A program made the translations under genes and the position numbers. Shown here in pieces: positions 26,897 through 35,239 of a stretch of 64,000 nt of DNA; within the stretch, counting starts at the first letter, position 1, and the number at the start of each line of letters is the position of its first letter. The notes below the pieces were generated by a model. That model was not told the DNA's origin. It saw only the letters and a list, made by a program, of their open reading frames with translations, and searched no databases. The stretch is from Chthonomonadia bacterium (GTDB lineage: Bacteria > Armatimonadota > HRBIN16): positions 40,250-104,249 of the forward strand of contig JABUFA010000011.1 of NCBI GenBank assembly GCA_013314755.1, read 5' to 3'.

Positions 26897-27886
26897 TTAA
26901 CCTCCCAGCCCGATGTTGCCGAATTCGTCAATCTGAGTGCCCCACTCTGCCGACAGGGTGCGCATCCGGGCGATGATATTCCGCCACATCCTGCCCTCCG
27001 CCTGGCGGGGCTGTCCCTGCCAGAGCACATGGGGAATAATGCAGGCGGACTCCAATTGGTGAGGGCGGCTGATAGCCATCTGCAGGATAGCCGTCTCCTT
27101 GTGGGATGAGAGATTGACGAAATCTCCCAAGCTGTAGGCGATGAGTTTGCCCGCCTCAACCTGTATCCCCTGCAGGGCGTGCGGGTGATGCCCCACCACC
27201 GCGTCTGCGCCCCATTCCAGCAGTTTCAGCCCCAGCCTGCGCTGGAAGTTGTTGGGATAGCATTTTAGTTGCTCGCCCCAGTGGATGGAAAGGATTACGA
27301 AGTCGGTTTCACGTCTCGCACGGGCGATGTCTTCTCGCATCGCCTCCTCTGCGCCAAAGCCCCTCGCTGGAGCGATTCCCATCCGATTGTCTGTTGCCAC
27401 CGAACCGATGGGCAGGATACAGGAATAGCTCAGCAGGGCAACGCGAAGACCTTTGCGCTCAATAACGGCAGGGCGACGCGCCTCTGTGAGGTTCCTGCCC
27501 GCTCCAGAGTAAGCAATGCCCAACCTGTCTAAGGTGGCGAGGGTATCCAGCAATCCCTGCGCCTGATAGTCCATCATGTGATTGTTCGCCAGTCCCACAG
27601 CGGTGAAGCCCGCATACTTCAGCCCTTCCGCAGTGCTCGGGTGCGCTCGCAGGATATAGTCCCGCCGTGCCTTCACGCTCTCGGCGCGTTTGTATGGGGT
27701 AGGGGCAGTATGGGTGGTGAAGGGCGCCTCCAGGTTGCCGATCACGATGTCCGCTCGTGTCAGGAGAGGGCGCACATGGTGGAAGGGATGGTTCGCCCCG
27801 TGCTGGCGAATGAGAGCGTTCATCCCCATCACCAGCATAATATCACCTACCGCCAGCAGGGTGATTGTCTGCAGAGAGTTGTCCAT
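26897..27886 (-). CDS. CapA family metallophosphatase-like protein
   Basis: 329 residues of the CapA/PgsA family (calcineurin-like fold) linked to poly-gamma-glutamate capsule synthesis. The family motifs are LAVGDIMLVMGMN near the N terminus, IVIGNLEAPFTTH, VGLANNHMMDYQAQGLLDTL, VILSIHWGEQL and ADAVVGHHPHALQGIQ. It starts MDNSLQTITLL at 27886; the frame remains open upstream but only into repeat DNA. No signal peptide is evident, whereas many relatives are membrane anchored, so a role in capsule synthesis is uncertain. No other pgs/cap genes are near. Confidence 0.9.
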   Translation of the reverse strand: MDNSLQTITLLAVGDIMLVMGMNALIRQHGANHPFHHVRPLLTRADIVIGNLEAPFTTHTAPTPYKRAESVKARRDYILRAHPSTAEGLKYAGFTAVGLANNHMMDYQAQGLLDTLATLDRLGIAYSGAGRNLTEARRPAVIERKGLRVALLSYSCILPIGSVATDNRMGIAPARGFGAEEAMREDIARARRETDFVILSIHWGEQLKCYPNNFQRRLGLKLLEWGADAVVGHHPHALQGIQVEAGKLIAYSLGDFVNLSSHKETAILQMAISRPHQLESACIIPHVLWQGQPRQAEGRMWRNIIARMRTLSAEWGTQIDEFGNIGLGG

Positions 27887-27902
27887 CGTGAGTTTTGTGG
27901 TG

Positions 27903-28200
27903 TTAAACCCCTCTCCCCAACGCAGGATAGCCCCACCTGACCTCCCCGCAAAAGCCCTCACCCTGACCCTCTCCCACGAGGAGAGGGAATGTCCCCCTGC
28001 TTGCGGGGGGACTACAGGGGGGCTGACACCTCAAACGGCTCGGCGGGAGCCTCGCCCTCCAGGAGGAAACCCCTCTCCCAACCTCTCCCCGACGCGGGGA
28101 GAGGTGAAACTCCCCTTCCCTCGCAGGGAAGGGGCAGGGGGTTAGGTTTGAGCCTCGCCCAGTTGGAGGGCGAACCTCCTGGTGAGCCGCCCCCCCTGTG
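27903..28200. repeat. Composite dispersed repeat, inverted partner of 53416-53630
   Basis: This 300-base gap has no gene. It is a mosaic of hairpin units. Bases 27921-28148 are, with few mismatches and one ten-base indel, the reverse complement of 53416-53630. They include CTCTCCCACGAGGAGAGG, CCCCCTGCTTGCGGGGG, GGCTCGGCGGGAGCC, and the CCTGCGAGGG-type palindrome also found at 14062-14226. The final part (28150-28200) carries a diverged GAGGGCGA unit. Confidence 0.85.
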
Positions 28201-28209
28201 TGACCTGCT

Positions 28210-28890
28210 TTAATACAGCGGTCTTATCTTGATGTTACGGAACCACACCTCGTGACCGTGATTCTGCAGCCCGATGTATCCCGGCTTCACCATCTCTTTG
28301 TAGGCGTACTTGAACTTATTGGGCGTGCCGTCGGGGTTTTTGCCTGGCTCCGTCCACTCGCTCAGCTTGACGTCAATGATTTTCTCGCCGTTCATGAAAA
28401 CCTTCAGGCAGTCGTCCCGACAGCAGATGCTGAGGCTGTTCCACTCGCCGGCGGGGCGGGCGGCGTTCCTCAGCGGGGGAGTGATGTCGTACAGCGCCCC
28501 ACAGTCATGTTTGCCGGGATTGGCTTTGCCGTAGCTGTCCAGAATCTGGATTTCCATGCCGGTGTTCACGGGGTCGTTGCGGTCCCAGATGCGCACGAAC
28601 ACACCGCTGTTGGCATTGGGCGACATCTTGAAGTCCATGCGCAGGACGAAGTTCTTGTACTGCTCGTTCGAGTAGAGGTAGCCTCCGCCTTTACCTGTGC
28701 AGTAGATGGTGCCGTCCTCCACACGCCAGGCTTCTGGGGAATCGGCAACCGTCCATCCGGACAGGTCGTTTCCATTGAACAGCAGTTTCCATCCGAAGCG
28801 TTGCTCTCGCGGAGAAAGGGTGTTGTGCTGGGCATAAGCCACCGTAGCAACCACACCCAGTATCACGCACAGCCAGAGACTCTTTCTCAT
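28210..28890 (-). CDS. Secreted DUF1080 (3-keto-disaccharide hydrolase-like) protein
   Basis: 226 residues. Signal peptide MRKSLWLCVILGVVATVAYA, then one DUF1080 domain of the concanavalin-like fold: GWKLLFNGNDLSGWTVADSP, AWRVEDGTIYCTGKGGGYL, NFVLRMDFKMSPNANSGVFV, GMEIQILDSYG, VFMNGEKIIDVK and the C-terminal GYIGLQNHGHEVWFRNIKIR. Members of this family hydrolyse 3-keto-glycosides or bind carbohydrate; they are abundant in Planctomycetes, Verrucomicrobia and Armatimonadota. No oxidoreductase partner that would make 3-keto-sugars is in the window. It probably acts in the periplasm on sugars. Confidence 0.93.
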   Translation of the reverse strand: MRKSLWLCVILGVVATVAYAQHNTLSPREQRFGWKLLFNGNDLSGWTVADSPEAWRVEDGTIYCTGKGGGYLYSNEQYKNFVLRMDFKMSPNANSGVFVRIWDRNDPVNTGMEIQILDSYGKANPGKHDCGALYDITPPLRNAARPAGEWNSLSICCRDDCLKVFMNGEKIIDVKLSEWTEPGKNPDGTPNKFKYAYKEMVKPGYIGLQNHGHEVWFRNIKIRPLY

Positions 28891-28980
28891 CGGTTATCCA
28901 CCTCCTTCTTTCTGTACCACGTCTCGACCCCTTGAGCGCTATGCTGAACTGCCATCCTGTGTCGAGCCCAAAGCCTCTCC

Positions 28981-29024
28981 TGTCATGCTGAGCGTCGGCG
29001 AAGCATCTCAGAGATTCTTTGCTT
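28981..29024. repeat. Dispersed TGTCATGCTGAGC-type repeat fragment
   Basis: Within the gene-free gap 28891-29169, TGTCATGCTGAGCGTCGGCG followed by AAGCATCTCAGAGATTCTTTG is a variant of a widely dispersed intergenic repeat. A more palindromic relative is at 48133-48194. Nothing else is evident in the gap. Confidence 0.55.
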
Positions 29025-29169
29025 TAGGACGACAGTACTACCCAGAATAACCGTGCTGCTCGGCTAAGAATGGCAGCAGCTCCAAACCGCAACTGCTTAG
29101 CCCTATTCCTATTTTTCGTGTCGCCAGAAGAGAGTCCTGCTAAGGCGTGAAATAGTTTGTGGTGTCAGT

Positions 29170-29982
29170 TCAGGGTGAATAGTGTACCGTTTCGTACACC
29201 ATCAGCGACAGGTCGGCGATGAACCGTGAAGCCGTACGACGGTCGGTAAAGCCGCGCGTCAGCACGACAAGGCTGTAACTGCCGGCAGGTGTCCACACTA
29301 CCGCTGAATCGTGGTGATGTCCGCTAATCTCGCCGGTTTTATTTGCCACCTTCACTTCATCCGGCAGGAGGTAGGGTATCTGGTCGCGGTAGAACTGTTC
29401 CTGCATGATGTGGAGCATCTGTTCACAGCCCGCTTTGGAGACCAGGGTGGTGCCGTCGGTAGCGCGGATTTCGCCCTGTGCCATCCACTGCAGTAGGTCG
29501 GCGATTTCGCCCGCACAGCAGAGGTTCTCTCTGCCCTGTTCAGCCGCGGCGAAATCATACATCTTTCGCTGGAGGGTCGTGTGGTGAAACCCCACCCGGT
29601 GCAGGAACTCCTGTACTGGTTCCACCCCGGCGCGGTCTATCAGCATGTTGGTCGCGGTGTTGTCGCTGAGCACAATCATCAGCACCGCGAGGTCGTACAG
29701 GCTGAGTTCCAGTCCGCTATGAAGATGGCGCAGGACTCCGGAACCGGGGGTGCGATGCTCGTCGTTGAGAGTAAGCGTTTCCTGCCAGTTCAGCAGTCCC
29801 CGCTCACTCAGCCAGAAGAGAGCGGCAAGCAGAGGAACCTTGATAATGCTGGCGGAACGGAACGGAAGGTCACTTCCAATGTCCACACGCAGGTCCATAT
29901 CCACGCCCCTTATCGCCAGCCCTACCTCGGCGGATACGGAACGTATCTTTTCAGATAGTTTGGCATACAGCTCCTGTTGCAT
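29170..29982 (-). CDS. Serine hydrolase of the class A beta-lactamase-like fold, without signal peptide
   Basis: 270 residues. All three penicillin-interacting motifs are present: S45-I-I-K48, S106-D107-N108 and K215-T216-G217. The ExxLN motif holding the deacylating Glu of true class A beta-lactamases is not evident; the corresponding region reads EQGRENLCCAGE. No signal peptide or anchor precedes the domain (MQQELYAKLSEKIRSVSAEV), so it may be cytoplasmic or leaderless. It is best called a beta-lactamase-related serine hydrolase; resistance should not be assumed. Upstream neighbours are a small zincin and a RibD-like gene transcribed in the same direction. Confidence 0.85.
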   Translation of the reverse strand: MQQELYAKLSEKIRSVSAEVGLAIRGVDMDLRVDIGSDLPFRSASIIKVPLLAALFWLSERGLLNWQETLTLNDEHRTPGSGVLRHLHSGLELSLYDLAVLMIVLSDNTATNMLIDRAGVEPVQEFLHRVGFHHTTLQRKMYDFAAAEQGRENLCCAGEIADLLQWMAQGEIRATDGTTLVSKAGCEQMLHIMQEQFYRDQIPYLLPDEVKVANKTGEISGHHHDSAVVWTPAGSYSLVVLTRGFTDRRTASRFIADLSLMVYETVHYSP

Positions 29983-29997
29983 CAGGCAAGTCTCCTC

Positions 29998-30372
29998 TCA
30001 GTACGCATCCAGTTCACGCAATCGTTCGTCGCTGATACCGAAGTGATGGGCGATTTCATGAATCAATGTTCGCCGGATGGCATCGCGAATCCGCTCGGGC
30101 GTGCGGTAGCGGCGTTCAATGGGACGCTGAAAGATGATGATGCGGTCGGGCAAAATCGGCTCGCCAGAGGTGACGCCTCGCGCCGTGAGGGGAACGCCCT
30201 CATAAAGCCCAAAAAGGTCCTCCCATGCCCGAAGTCCTACCCTGCGCTTTTGTTCGGGAAGTGCACTCCATTCCACCAGCACCTCCACGTTTTTCAGGTG
30301 GCGCAGGATATCTTCGGGCAGAGAGTCTATCGCTTCCTCCACCAGCTTGCGAAACTCGGAAGGCAGCATCAT
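29998..30372 (-). CDS. Small zincin-like metallopeptidase
   Basis: 124 residues. The C-terminal HEIAHHFG at residues 105-112 gives the zinc ligands (HExxH), and the N-terminal MLPSEFRKLVEEAIDSLPED with the FGLYEGVPLT region matches the possibly-zinc-peptidase family PF06262 of short cytoplasmic proteins. The third ligand is not obvious, as is common in this family. The physiological substrate is unknown. Two consecutive ATG codons offer starts at 30372 and 30369. It lies three bases after the stop of the RibD-like gene, so they are probably cotranscribed. Confidence 0.87.
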   Translation of the reverse strand: MMLPSEFRKLVEEAIDSLPEDILRHLKNVEVLVEWSALPEQKRRVGLRAWEDLFGLYEGVPLTARGVTSGEPILPDRIIIFQRPIERRYRTPERIRDAIRRTLIHEIAHHFGISDERLRELDAY

Positions 30373-30375
30373 CTA

Positions 30376-31092
30376 TCACCGCCTTCGATATCGCAGGTAC
30401 AGCTCGCCTTCGTGTTCGTATACCGACACCAGCTGCATCAGCACCACGCGCTCACGCGGTAACCCCTGACCCTCTACAGTAGTGGGAATGTGGCTTCCGC
30501 CCTTCACTTTGGGTGCAAGCGTCAGGAACCATTCATCTATCAGCCCTTCGGCGAACATTTCGAAGTTCAGCGCGCCGCCTCCTTCACAGAGAAGCCGCTC
30601 GATACCCATCTGCTGGCGCAAAAAGCGCAACGCATGTGATAGGTTCACCCGTTCCCTCCCACATACTACCACATGGGCGTTCTCCTGCAGGGCTTTGCGC
30701 AGGCTTTCGGGCATCTGCTCGGTGGTGAAGACCACGGTGTTGCCGGGCGCTTCGGTGAGAAAGCGGGCATCAGTGGGGATATTACCTCTGGACGTAACCA
30801 CTGCCCGTAACAGTGACGGAGGATAGGTCACATGCCCTGCCCGCATGGTGCTCGCGCCGATAATGACTGCCTGGGCATTATTTTGCAGGCGCTTCATCAG
30901 CATCTGGTCCACGGGACCGCCCAGGCCCGAAGCGGTATCGCCAACCTCGCCCAGCGTGATTTTGCCGTCCAGCGTGCTGACCATGTTGAGAAAGACGTAA
31001 GGACGCTCGGCTGGGGAGGGGGGAAACCTCAGATTCTGATACAGCGTGTCCAGTGAGTGCTGTTCACCGGTAAGGTCGAGCAGACAACGCAC
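30376..31092 (-). CDS. RibD C-terminal-domain (dihydrofolate-reductase-like) oxidoreductase
   Basis: 238 residues. It has the stand-alone NADPH-dependent reductase fold of RibD: RPYVFLNMVSTLDGKITLGE, the nucleotide-binding QAVIIGASTMRAGHVTYPPS, LLCEGGGALNFEMFAEGLID and WFLTLAPKVKGGS. It could act as 5-amino-6-ribosylaminouracil reductase in riboflavin synthesis, but no deaminase domain or other rib gene is nearby, so a general DHFR-like reductase is equally possible. The start is taken as GTG at 31092 because AAAGGAGA lies seven bases before it. The longer upstream frame has no such site. Confidence 0.88.
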   Translation of the reverse strand: MRCLLDLTGEQHSLDTLYQNLRFPPSPAERPYVFLNMVSTLDGKITLGEVGDTASGLGGPVDQMLMKRLQNNAQAVIIGASTMRAGHVTYPPSLLRAVVTSRGNIPTDARFLTEAPGNTVVFTTEQMPESLRKALQENAHVVVCGRERVNLSHALRFLRQQMGIERLLCEGGGALNFEMFAEGLIDEWFLTLAPKVKGGSHIPTTVEGQGLPRERVVLMQLVSVYEHEGELYLRYRRR

Positions 31093-31144
31093 GGCACCAT
31101 CTCCTTTCGCAAGGTTGAGACAAGTATACCCGATATAAAGCACG

Positions 31145-31172
31145 CAGGGGCAACCTCTGCAGGTTGCCCCTG
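31145..31172 (-). terminator. Hairpin after the dockerin-tailed protein gene
   Basis: A perfect 12-bp stem (CAGGGGCAACCT / AGGTTGCCCCTG) with a four-base loop lies about 20 bases past the stop at 31190. Similar GGGCAACC palindromes occur at 53638-53662, so it may be a dispersed element used as a terminator. Confidence 0.65.
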
Positions 31173-31189
31173 TTGGGTGTGTGGGGTTT

Positions 31190-32476
31190 TTACTCGTCGC
31201 CGATGGCGCCGAAGTTGCGCACCAGCACGCCGAAGTCGAAGAGGGTTACCTCCTGATCGCCGTCAAGGTCGGCGTCGGGGTTCCAGCTGCCGTCGCCGGG
31301 CATGCTGCCAAAGGCGGCAACCAGCGCACCGAAGTCGAAGAGCGTGACCTCGTTGTCGCCGTCGATGTCGCCGTTGGTCAGGGCAACGTCTACCCCGGTG
31401 ACATCAGCGTTCGTAACCATCACGCCGCGCACCACCGTCTGCAGCCAGTGACTGGCTTTGAAGGCGATGTCGTAGTCTCCGGGTTCCACGTCGGAGATAG
31501 TGTAATTGCCGTCCGGGTCCAGGTAGATGACCTCACTGCGAACGGGATACCCTGCCAAACGCAATTGCACATAGATGGGGACATCGATCACCGGTGCGTC
31601 CCAGTCGCGCAGCTCTATCTTTCCAGAGATGCTGTAGGTGATGGGCACCCAGAAATACTGTTCGCCCGGGATGTTGCCGAAGTTCACCAGCCGCGGCTCT
31701 CCCAGATTGCCGCCACCGCCGATACCTGCCAGCACCTGGTTGGACAGGTAGTCGTGCGACAACCCATTGATGAACACACACACTTTGAACGGTCCTGTGG
31801 GGCTACCGATGGCGCTGAGCGGTATTGCCAGCTCCACGCCCGTTGTCACCCCAGTGCCGTTGCCTATGCCGGTGCCGCCCGTGACCCCGCCGGTATTGCT
31901 GTTGTCAATTGTAACGCGGATACCGAACGGGTTGTTTCCGTCCACCAGTTCGCCGTCGCTGGCAGCGCCCGTGTTGCCCAGATACAATCCAACGCCCGGA
32001 CTGCCCAGCTCTGCGTAGTTCGCGTACAGCCGGTAGGGAGCACCGCCTCCCGTCACCCCAACCCAGAAGTCGGCTTCAAAGGCAGGGTCGAAGGTCAGTC
32101 CGTTGCCGCTGCCGTCGTCGCCCATGCGGTTCAGCCCGTTGAAGTCCACATCGGGGTTGTCGCCACGCAGGCGGTTCTGTCCCCCGGGGCGGGTGTCAAA
32201 AAAGATTTCCAGCTTGTTGAAGTTGGACTCTAGGTTGCCTGCCAGCAGCAGGTACAGCCAGCCATCCTTGACCACGCCGTAAGCCACATCCAGCTCCGAG
32301 CCGTTGGCGTAGTCCACCTGCCCCAGGTTGCTGTCGCCGAAGCCGGTCTGGGTGTCCTGTACAGCCAGAACCCGATAATCGGCATCCAGAGAACCGTCGA
32401 TCACCGGCTGAGCGAAGGTGAAGGAAGCGCACAGCAGAAGCCACGCGAGCAGGGTCGGAAATGTTGTGCGTGTCAT
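31190..32476 (-). CDS. Secreted protein with two dockerin-like C-terminal repeats
   Basis: 428 residues. Signal peptide MTRTTFPTLLAWLLLCASFT, then a beta-rich domain beginning VIDGSLDADYRVLAVQDTQT and LEIFFDTRPGGQNRLRGDNP, as in surface proteins that share a CBM9-like or DOMON-like sandwich. A Gly-rich stretch (GGVTGGTGIGNGTGVTTG), a carboxypeptidase-regulatory-like domain (ISGKIELRDWDAPVIDVPIY, LDPDGNYTISDVEPGDYDIA) and two dockerin-like repeats (NGDIDGDNEVTLFDFGALVA and DADLDGDQEVTLFDFGVLVR) follow. The last 150 residues parallel the end of the subtilase at 17619. No enzymatic motif is visible. GGAGGAG precedes the ATG. Confidence 0.85.
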   Translation of the reverse strand: MTRTTFPTLLAWLLLCASFTFAQPVIDGSLDADYRVLAVQDTQTGFGDSNLGQVDYANGSELDVAYGVVKDGWLYLLLAGNLESNFNKLEIFFDTRPGGQNRLRGDNPDVDFNGLNRMGDDGSGNGLTFDPAFEADFWVGVTGGGAPYRLYANYAELGSPGVGLYLGNTGAASDGELVDGNNPFGIRVTIDNSNTGGVTGGTGIGNGTGVTTGVELAIPLSAIGSPTGPFKVCVFINGLSHDYLSNQVLAGIGGGGNLGEPRLVNFGNIPGEQYFWVPITYSISGKIELRDWDAPVIDVPIYVQLRLAGYPVRSEVIYLDPDGNYTISDVEPGDYDIAFKASHWLQTVVRGVMVTNADVTGVDVALTNGDIDGDNEVTLFDFGALVAAFGSMPGDGSWNPDADLDGDQEVTLFDFGVLVRNFGAIGDE

Positions 32477-32556
32477 GACAAACTCCTCCTTTCGTGAGAA
32501 TACGTATTCCTCCCGGTGCCATTATCGATCGAGCGGTACAGGAAGTCAAGAGCTGT

Positions 32557-34158
32557 CTAACGCTCCAGCACCACCAGCCAGTCCTGAAACTTCGGCAGAA
32601 CCGGCGTGCTCCATTTGCCCTCGTCGTCGCCCTGCGCCTCGCCAAGCGGTGTCTCCTGTCCAGTGGCGGGGTCAAACAGGAAGGCACGATAGGCGACACC
32701 CGGTTCCAAATCCTTTATCGTCACTCGCCACTGGTAGGCAGGTAAATATACCAGCCGCAGCCTCTCCGGGATGCCCGCGGCAAAGGGCAGGAAGTAGTTC
32801 TCTTCGTTCCAGTGCGGCTCCACCCATTCGGGATGCGGCTCTATCTTCCACCACTCGTAGCGCTCCAGCAGGCGCTTCGCCATGCCAACCTGTGCCGAAC
32901 CCGGCAGCTGGTACGCTTCTTCCCACGGGGTGTCGCCCCATGCCATGCCGTGCGGGGAGGGACCGTAAGCCTTCTCGCGCGTGTTGACCTGCCAGATGCC
33001 GTTTGCGCCGTAGGTGAAGCCCTTTGCGCCGTTCAGCCAGCACGCCCAGAACATCAGCCGCTGAACCTCCTGCCGGCTCGCCTCGCCAATCCCCTCGTAA
33101 CACACCTCGCCCTCTACCACCGGCATGACGGGTTGCCGACCATACGAACGCACCACCTGCTGTATCGTGTTGGGAAGGCTGGTACGGTCGCCGTGACCGG
33201 TCTGAAGCATATCGAAATCCAGTACCGCATCGGAGAGGCTGTCTCTGGCGGATACCGACGGATGTGCGGTGACGGGATGTCCATAAGGGTCTATCTCGCG
33301 AACATATCTGCCGACCTCTTCCCACATCGCGCGTGTATTGTGCCGGTACTCCTCATGCCATTCGCGTGGGCGAGAGTGGGTATCGTAGAACGGCATCAGT
33401 ATCTCGCCCGCCAGACACCATACCACCGGATAGGCTCCCCACCGCGCTATCAGATAGCGCCAGTGCTTCTTCATCCGCTCCACGCCCAGCCAGTGAATAT
33501 AGTAGCCCCAGCATCCCACAATGCACGGCACAAGCCCCTGTTTCACCAGCCAGTGGATGCGCAGGTCTGCCATGTCGAAATATCGGGGATTGATGCGTGC
33601 CCAGCCCTGCTCCCAGGGGAATCCGGCTTCGTTGGCTCCCCGCTCGTCGAACGCGCCCATGTCGGGATACAGACCCGCCACAATCTGAACCACCGTGAAC
33701 CCTTTCTGCACGCGGTCGGCGGTCAGGGTCTGAAAATCGCCCGGAAAGCTCAGCCGTTTGCACAGCCCCATCCACCACGTATCGCCCAGCCACAGGAACG
33801 GCGTGCCGTCGCGGTGTTGAAAGTAACGACCATCGGCGGAAACCCGCAGACCGCCTCGCTGAAGCAGAGGGTTCTCACCCGAATACGGGGTAACGGTCAG
33901 CGTGCCCTCAACCCCATGCAGGGCGGTGTTGCCCGTGTCGGTGCAAATGCTTCGCCAGCGATAGGTTCCCTCCTGTGAGGGTGCGAAACGGACGCGCCAG
34001 TCCTGCCCTCCAGCCCAGAAAGCGGGCACTCTCTGCTCGCTACCATCGGGGGCGACAAACACCACATCCAGCTCTACCTCATGAAATGGCTCGGGGTACG
34101 TACGAAAGGAAGTGAATCCCCATTCTGCGGGGCAGTTTACCTGTCCGAAGTAATGCAT
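32557..34158 (-). CDS. DUF5060/DUF4038 apiosidase-like glycoside hydrolase
   Basis: 533 residues. The N-terminal DUF5060 sandwich (residues 1-110, EVELDVVFVAPDGSEQRVPA, GTYRWRSICTDTGN) precedes a DUF4038 TIM barrel of the apiosidase-like (GH140-related) group: GRYFQHRDGTPFLWLGDTWW, LTADRVQKGFTVVQIVAG, VVWCLAGEILMPFY and PVMPVVEGEVCYEGIG. The last two contain acidic residues positioned like catalytic ones, and a C-terminal beta domain closes the protein. There is no signal peptide, so it would act in the cytoplasm on imported oligosaccharides. Substrate is unknown; pectin side chains are the known target of GH140. CAGGAGG precedes the ATG. Confidence 0.88.
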   Translation of the reverse strand: MHYFGQVNCPAEWGFTSFRTYPEPFHEVELDVVFVAPDGSEQRVPAFWAGGQDWRVRFAPSQEGTYRWRSICTDTGNTALHGVEGTLTVTPYSGENPLLQRGGLRVSADGRYFQHRDGTPFLWLGDTWWMGLCKRLSFPGDFQTLTADRVQKGFTVVQIVAGLYPDMGAFDERGANEAGFPWEQGWARINPRYFDMADLRIHWLVKQGLVPCIVGCWGYYIHWLGVERMKKHWRYLIARWGAYPVVWCLAGEILMPFYDTHSRPREWHEEYRHNTRAMWEEVGRYVREIDPYGHPVTAHPSVSARDSLSDAVLDFDMLQTGHGDRTSLPNTIQQVVRSYGRQPVMPVVEGEVCYEGIGEASRQEVQRLMFWACWLNGAKGFTYGANGIWQVNTREKAYGPSPHGMAWGDTPWEEAYQLPGSAQVGMAKRLLERYEWWKIEPHPEWVEPHWNEENYFLPFAAGIPERLRLVYLPAYQWRVTIKDLEPGVAYRAFLFDPATGQETPLGEAQGDDEGKWSTPVLPKFQDWLVVLER

Positions 34159-34176
34159 GGAGTGCCTCCTGTTGGC

Positions 34177-34665
34177 TCAACCCGTGATTCCCTCCACCAG
34201 ACAGCGCACGTACCAAATTTGCCCGGCGTGGTAAATATCATGTTCGATAGCCAGCAGGAAAATCTCCTCTGCGGGGAGCTTTCTGCCGTGATAGTAAGGC
34301 ACTTTTTGCGCAAGCGCCTCGTCGCTCATCTGGCGCAGGGCGGAGAGGAGCAGTTCCTGTCCCGTGTCGGCAAGTTTCAACGCGGCGGCGATGTCACCAC
34401 CATCCTGCTCGAACCGCTCTTTTACCTGATCCCAGGTCAGGGAGCCATCGCCGAACGCGGTGCTGTACAGCATGTGCTTGTCGCCGGCGGCATGGAAAGC
34501 AATCTCCAGGATGGAGCCGTGCATCCAGGGGAAGCCCTTGTAGTGTGGCGGTTGCCAGCGGGCGGTCGCCTCATCTACCCCTTCCAGCGCACCGCGCAGG
34601 GAATGATACCGACTGCCCCTGTAGGCGCGTTCCAGCATCTGCACCAGCATCTCTGCTCGGCTCAT
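34177..34665 (-). CDS. DinB family protein
   Basis: 162 residues of the DinB/YfiT four-helix-bundle family. It starts MSRAEMLVQMLERAYRG at 34665, overlapping the upstream Uma2 stop by four bases (ATGA) with a GAGGGGGT site before it. The family pattern is visible in YRGSRYHSLRGALEGVDEAT, the central helix with FHAAGDKHM, and LLAIEHDIYHAGQIWYV, whose His residues would bind a metal. Members act as thiol-dependent metal-linked transferases or have unknown roles. Confidence 0.88.
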   Translation of the reverse strand: MSRAEMLVQMLERAYRGSRYHSLRGALEGVDEATARWQPPHYKGFPWMHGSILEIAFHAAGDKHMLYSTAFGDGSLTWDQVKERFEQDGGDIAAALKLADTGQELLLSALRQMSDEALAQKVPYYHGRKLPAEEIFLLAIEHDIYHAGQIWYVRCLVEGITG

Positions 34666-35237
34666 CGCTTGACCCCCTCGTAAACGTCCGCAAGGCGAAT
34701 CGTGCAACCGATAGAGCGCAGGTGGACCTCCGCCCCCTCTCCCGACGCTATCGTCAACAGCCAGCGGTTGTCGGGTTGACGTTCGTAGTGCTCGATGCGC
34801 GCCTCAGTCTGAGAGACCAGCAGGTAATCGCGCAAGGTGGGTATCTGGATGTACAGCAGGAACTTCTCGCCGCGGTCGCGCGCCTCGGTGGGTTCCGATA
34901 GCACCTCCACGATAACCGACGGATTCAACAGAACATCCTGCTGTTCGTCACGGAACTGCGGCTCGCCGCAAACGATGCTCAGGTCGGGATAGGCGAACAT
35001 CTCCTGACCGGGTGTTTGCACTTTCAGGTCGCTGGCGAACCCCTGGCATAGTGAACCGCGCAGCTGAGCGTGAAGGATGCCCGCGAGGTTGAAGACAATC
35101 CGATTGTGAGCAGGACTGGCTCCCGCCAGTGCGGTGACCCTGCCCTGCACGTACTCCAGTTTCACCGGAGAGGCGCGCTCCCGTAGAAGGTATTCCTCAG
35201 CGAAGAGGCGTTCGCCGTCCAAGCTAGGCAGAGCCAT
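34662..35237 (-). CDS. Uma2 family putative nuclease (copy 1)
   Basis: 191 residues, Uma2 (DUF820) family, PD-(D/E)xK-like. KLEYVQGRVTALAGASPAHN begins the fold; the metal-site region runs MFAYPDLSIVCGEP to LNPSVIVEVLSEPTEARDRG, then EKFLLYIQIPTLRDYLLVSQ. The Asp, Glu and Lys typical of the family core are in place. It is more distant from the two Uma2 copies upstream than they are from each other. Such genes are numerous in cyanobacteria and Armatimonadota and their role is unknown. The stop overlaps the dinB start. Confidence 0.9.
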   Translation of the reverse strand: MALPSLDGERLFAEEYLLRERASPVKLEYVQGRVTALAGASPAHNRIVFNLAGILHAQLRGSLCQGFASDLKVQTPGQEMFAYPDLSIVCGEPQFRDEQQDVLLNPSVIVEVLSEPTEARDRGEKFLLYIQIPTLRDYLLVSQTEARIEHYERQPDNRWLLTIASGEGAEVHLRSIGCTIRLADVYEGVKR

Positions 35238-35239
35238 CG

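Noticed and set aside
28969..29040. A CRISPR-like or coding feature in the 28.9-29.2 kb gap
   Set aside because: Only one copy of a dispersed repeat fragment is present; there are no regularly spaced units and no usable reading frame.
29170..29982. Calling this an antibiotic-resistance beta-lactamase
   Set aside because: The deacylating Glu motif and a signal peptide are not seen, so only a serine-hydrolase call is justified.
32476..32530. Possible sigma-54 promoter before the dockerin-tailed gene (ATGGCACC)
   Set aside because: The -12 half is missing (GGAAT in place of TTGCA).
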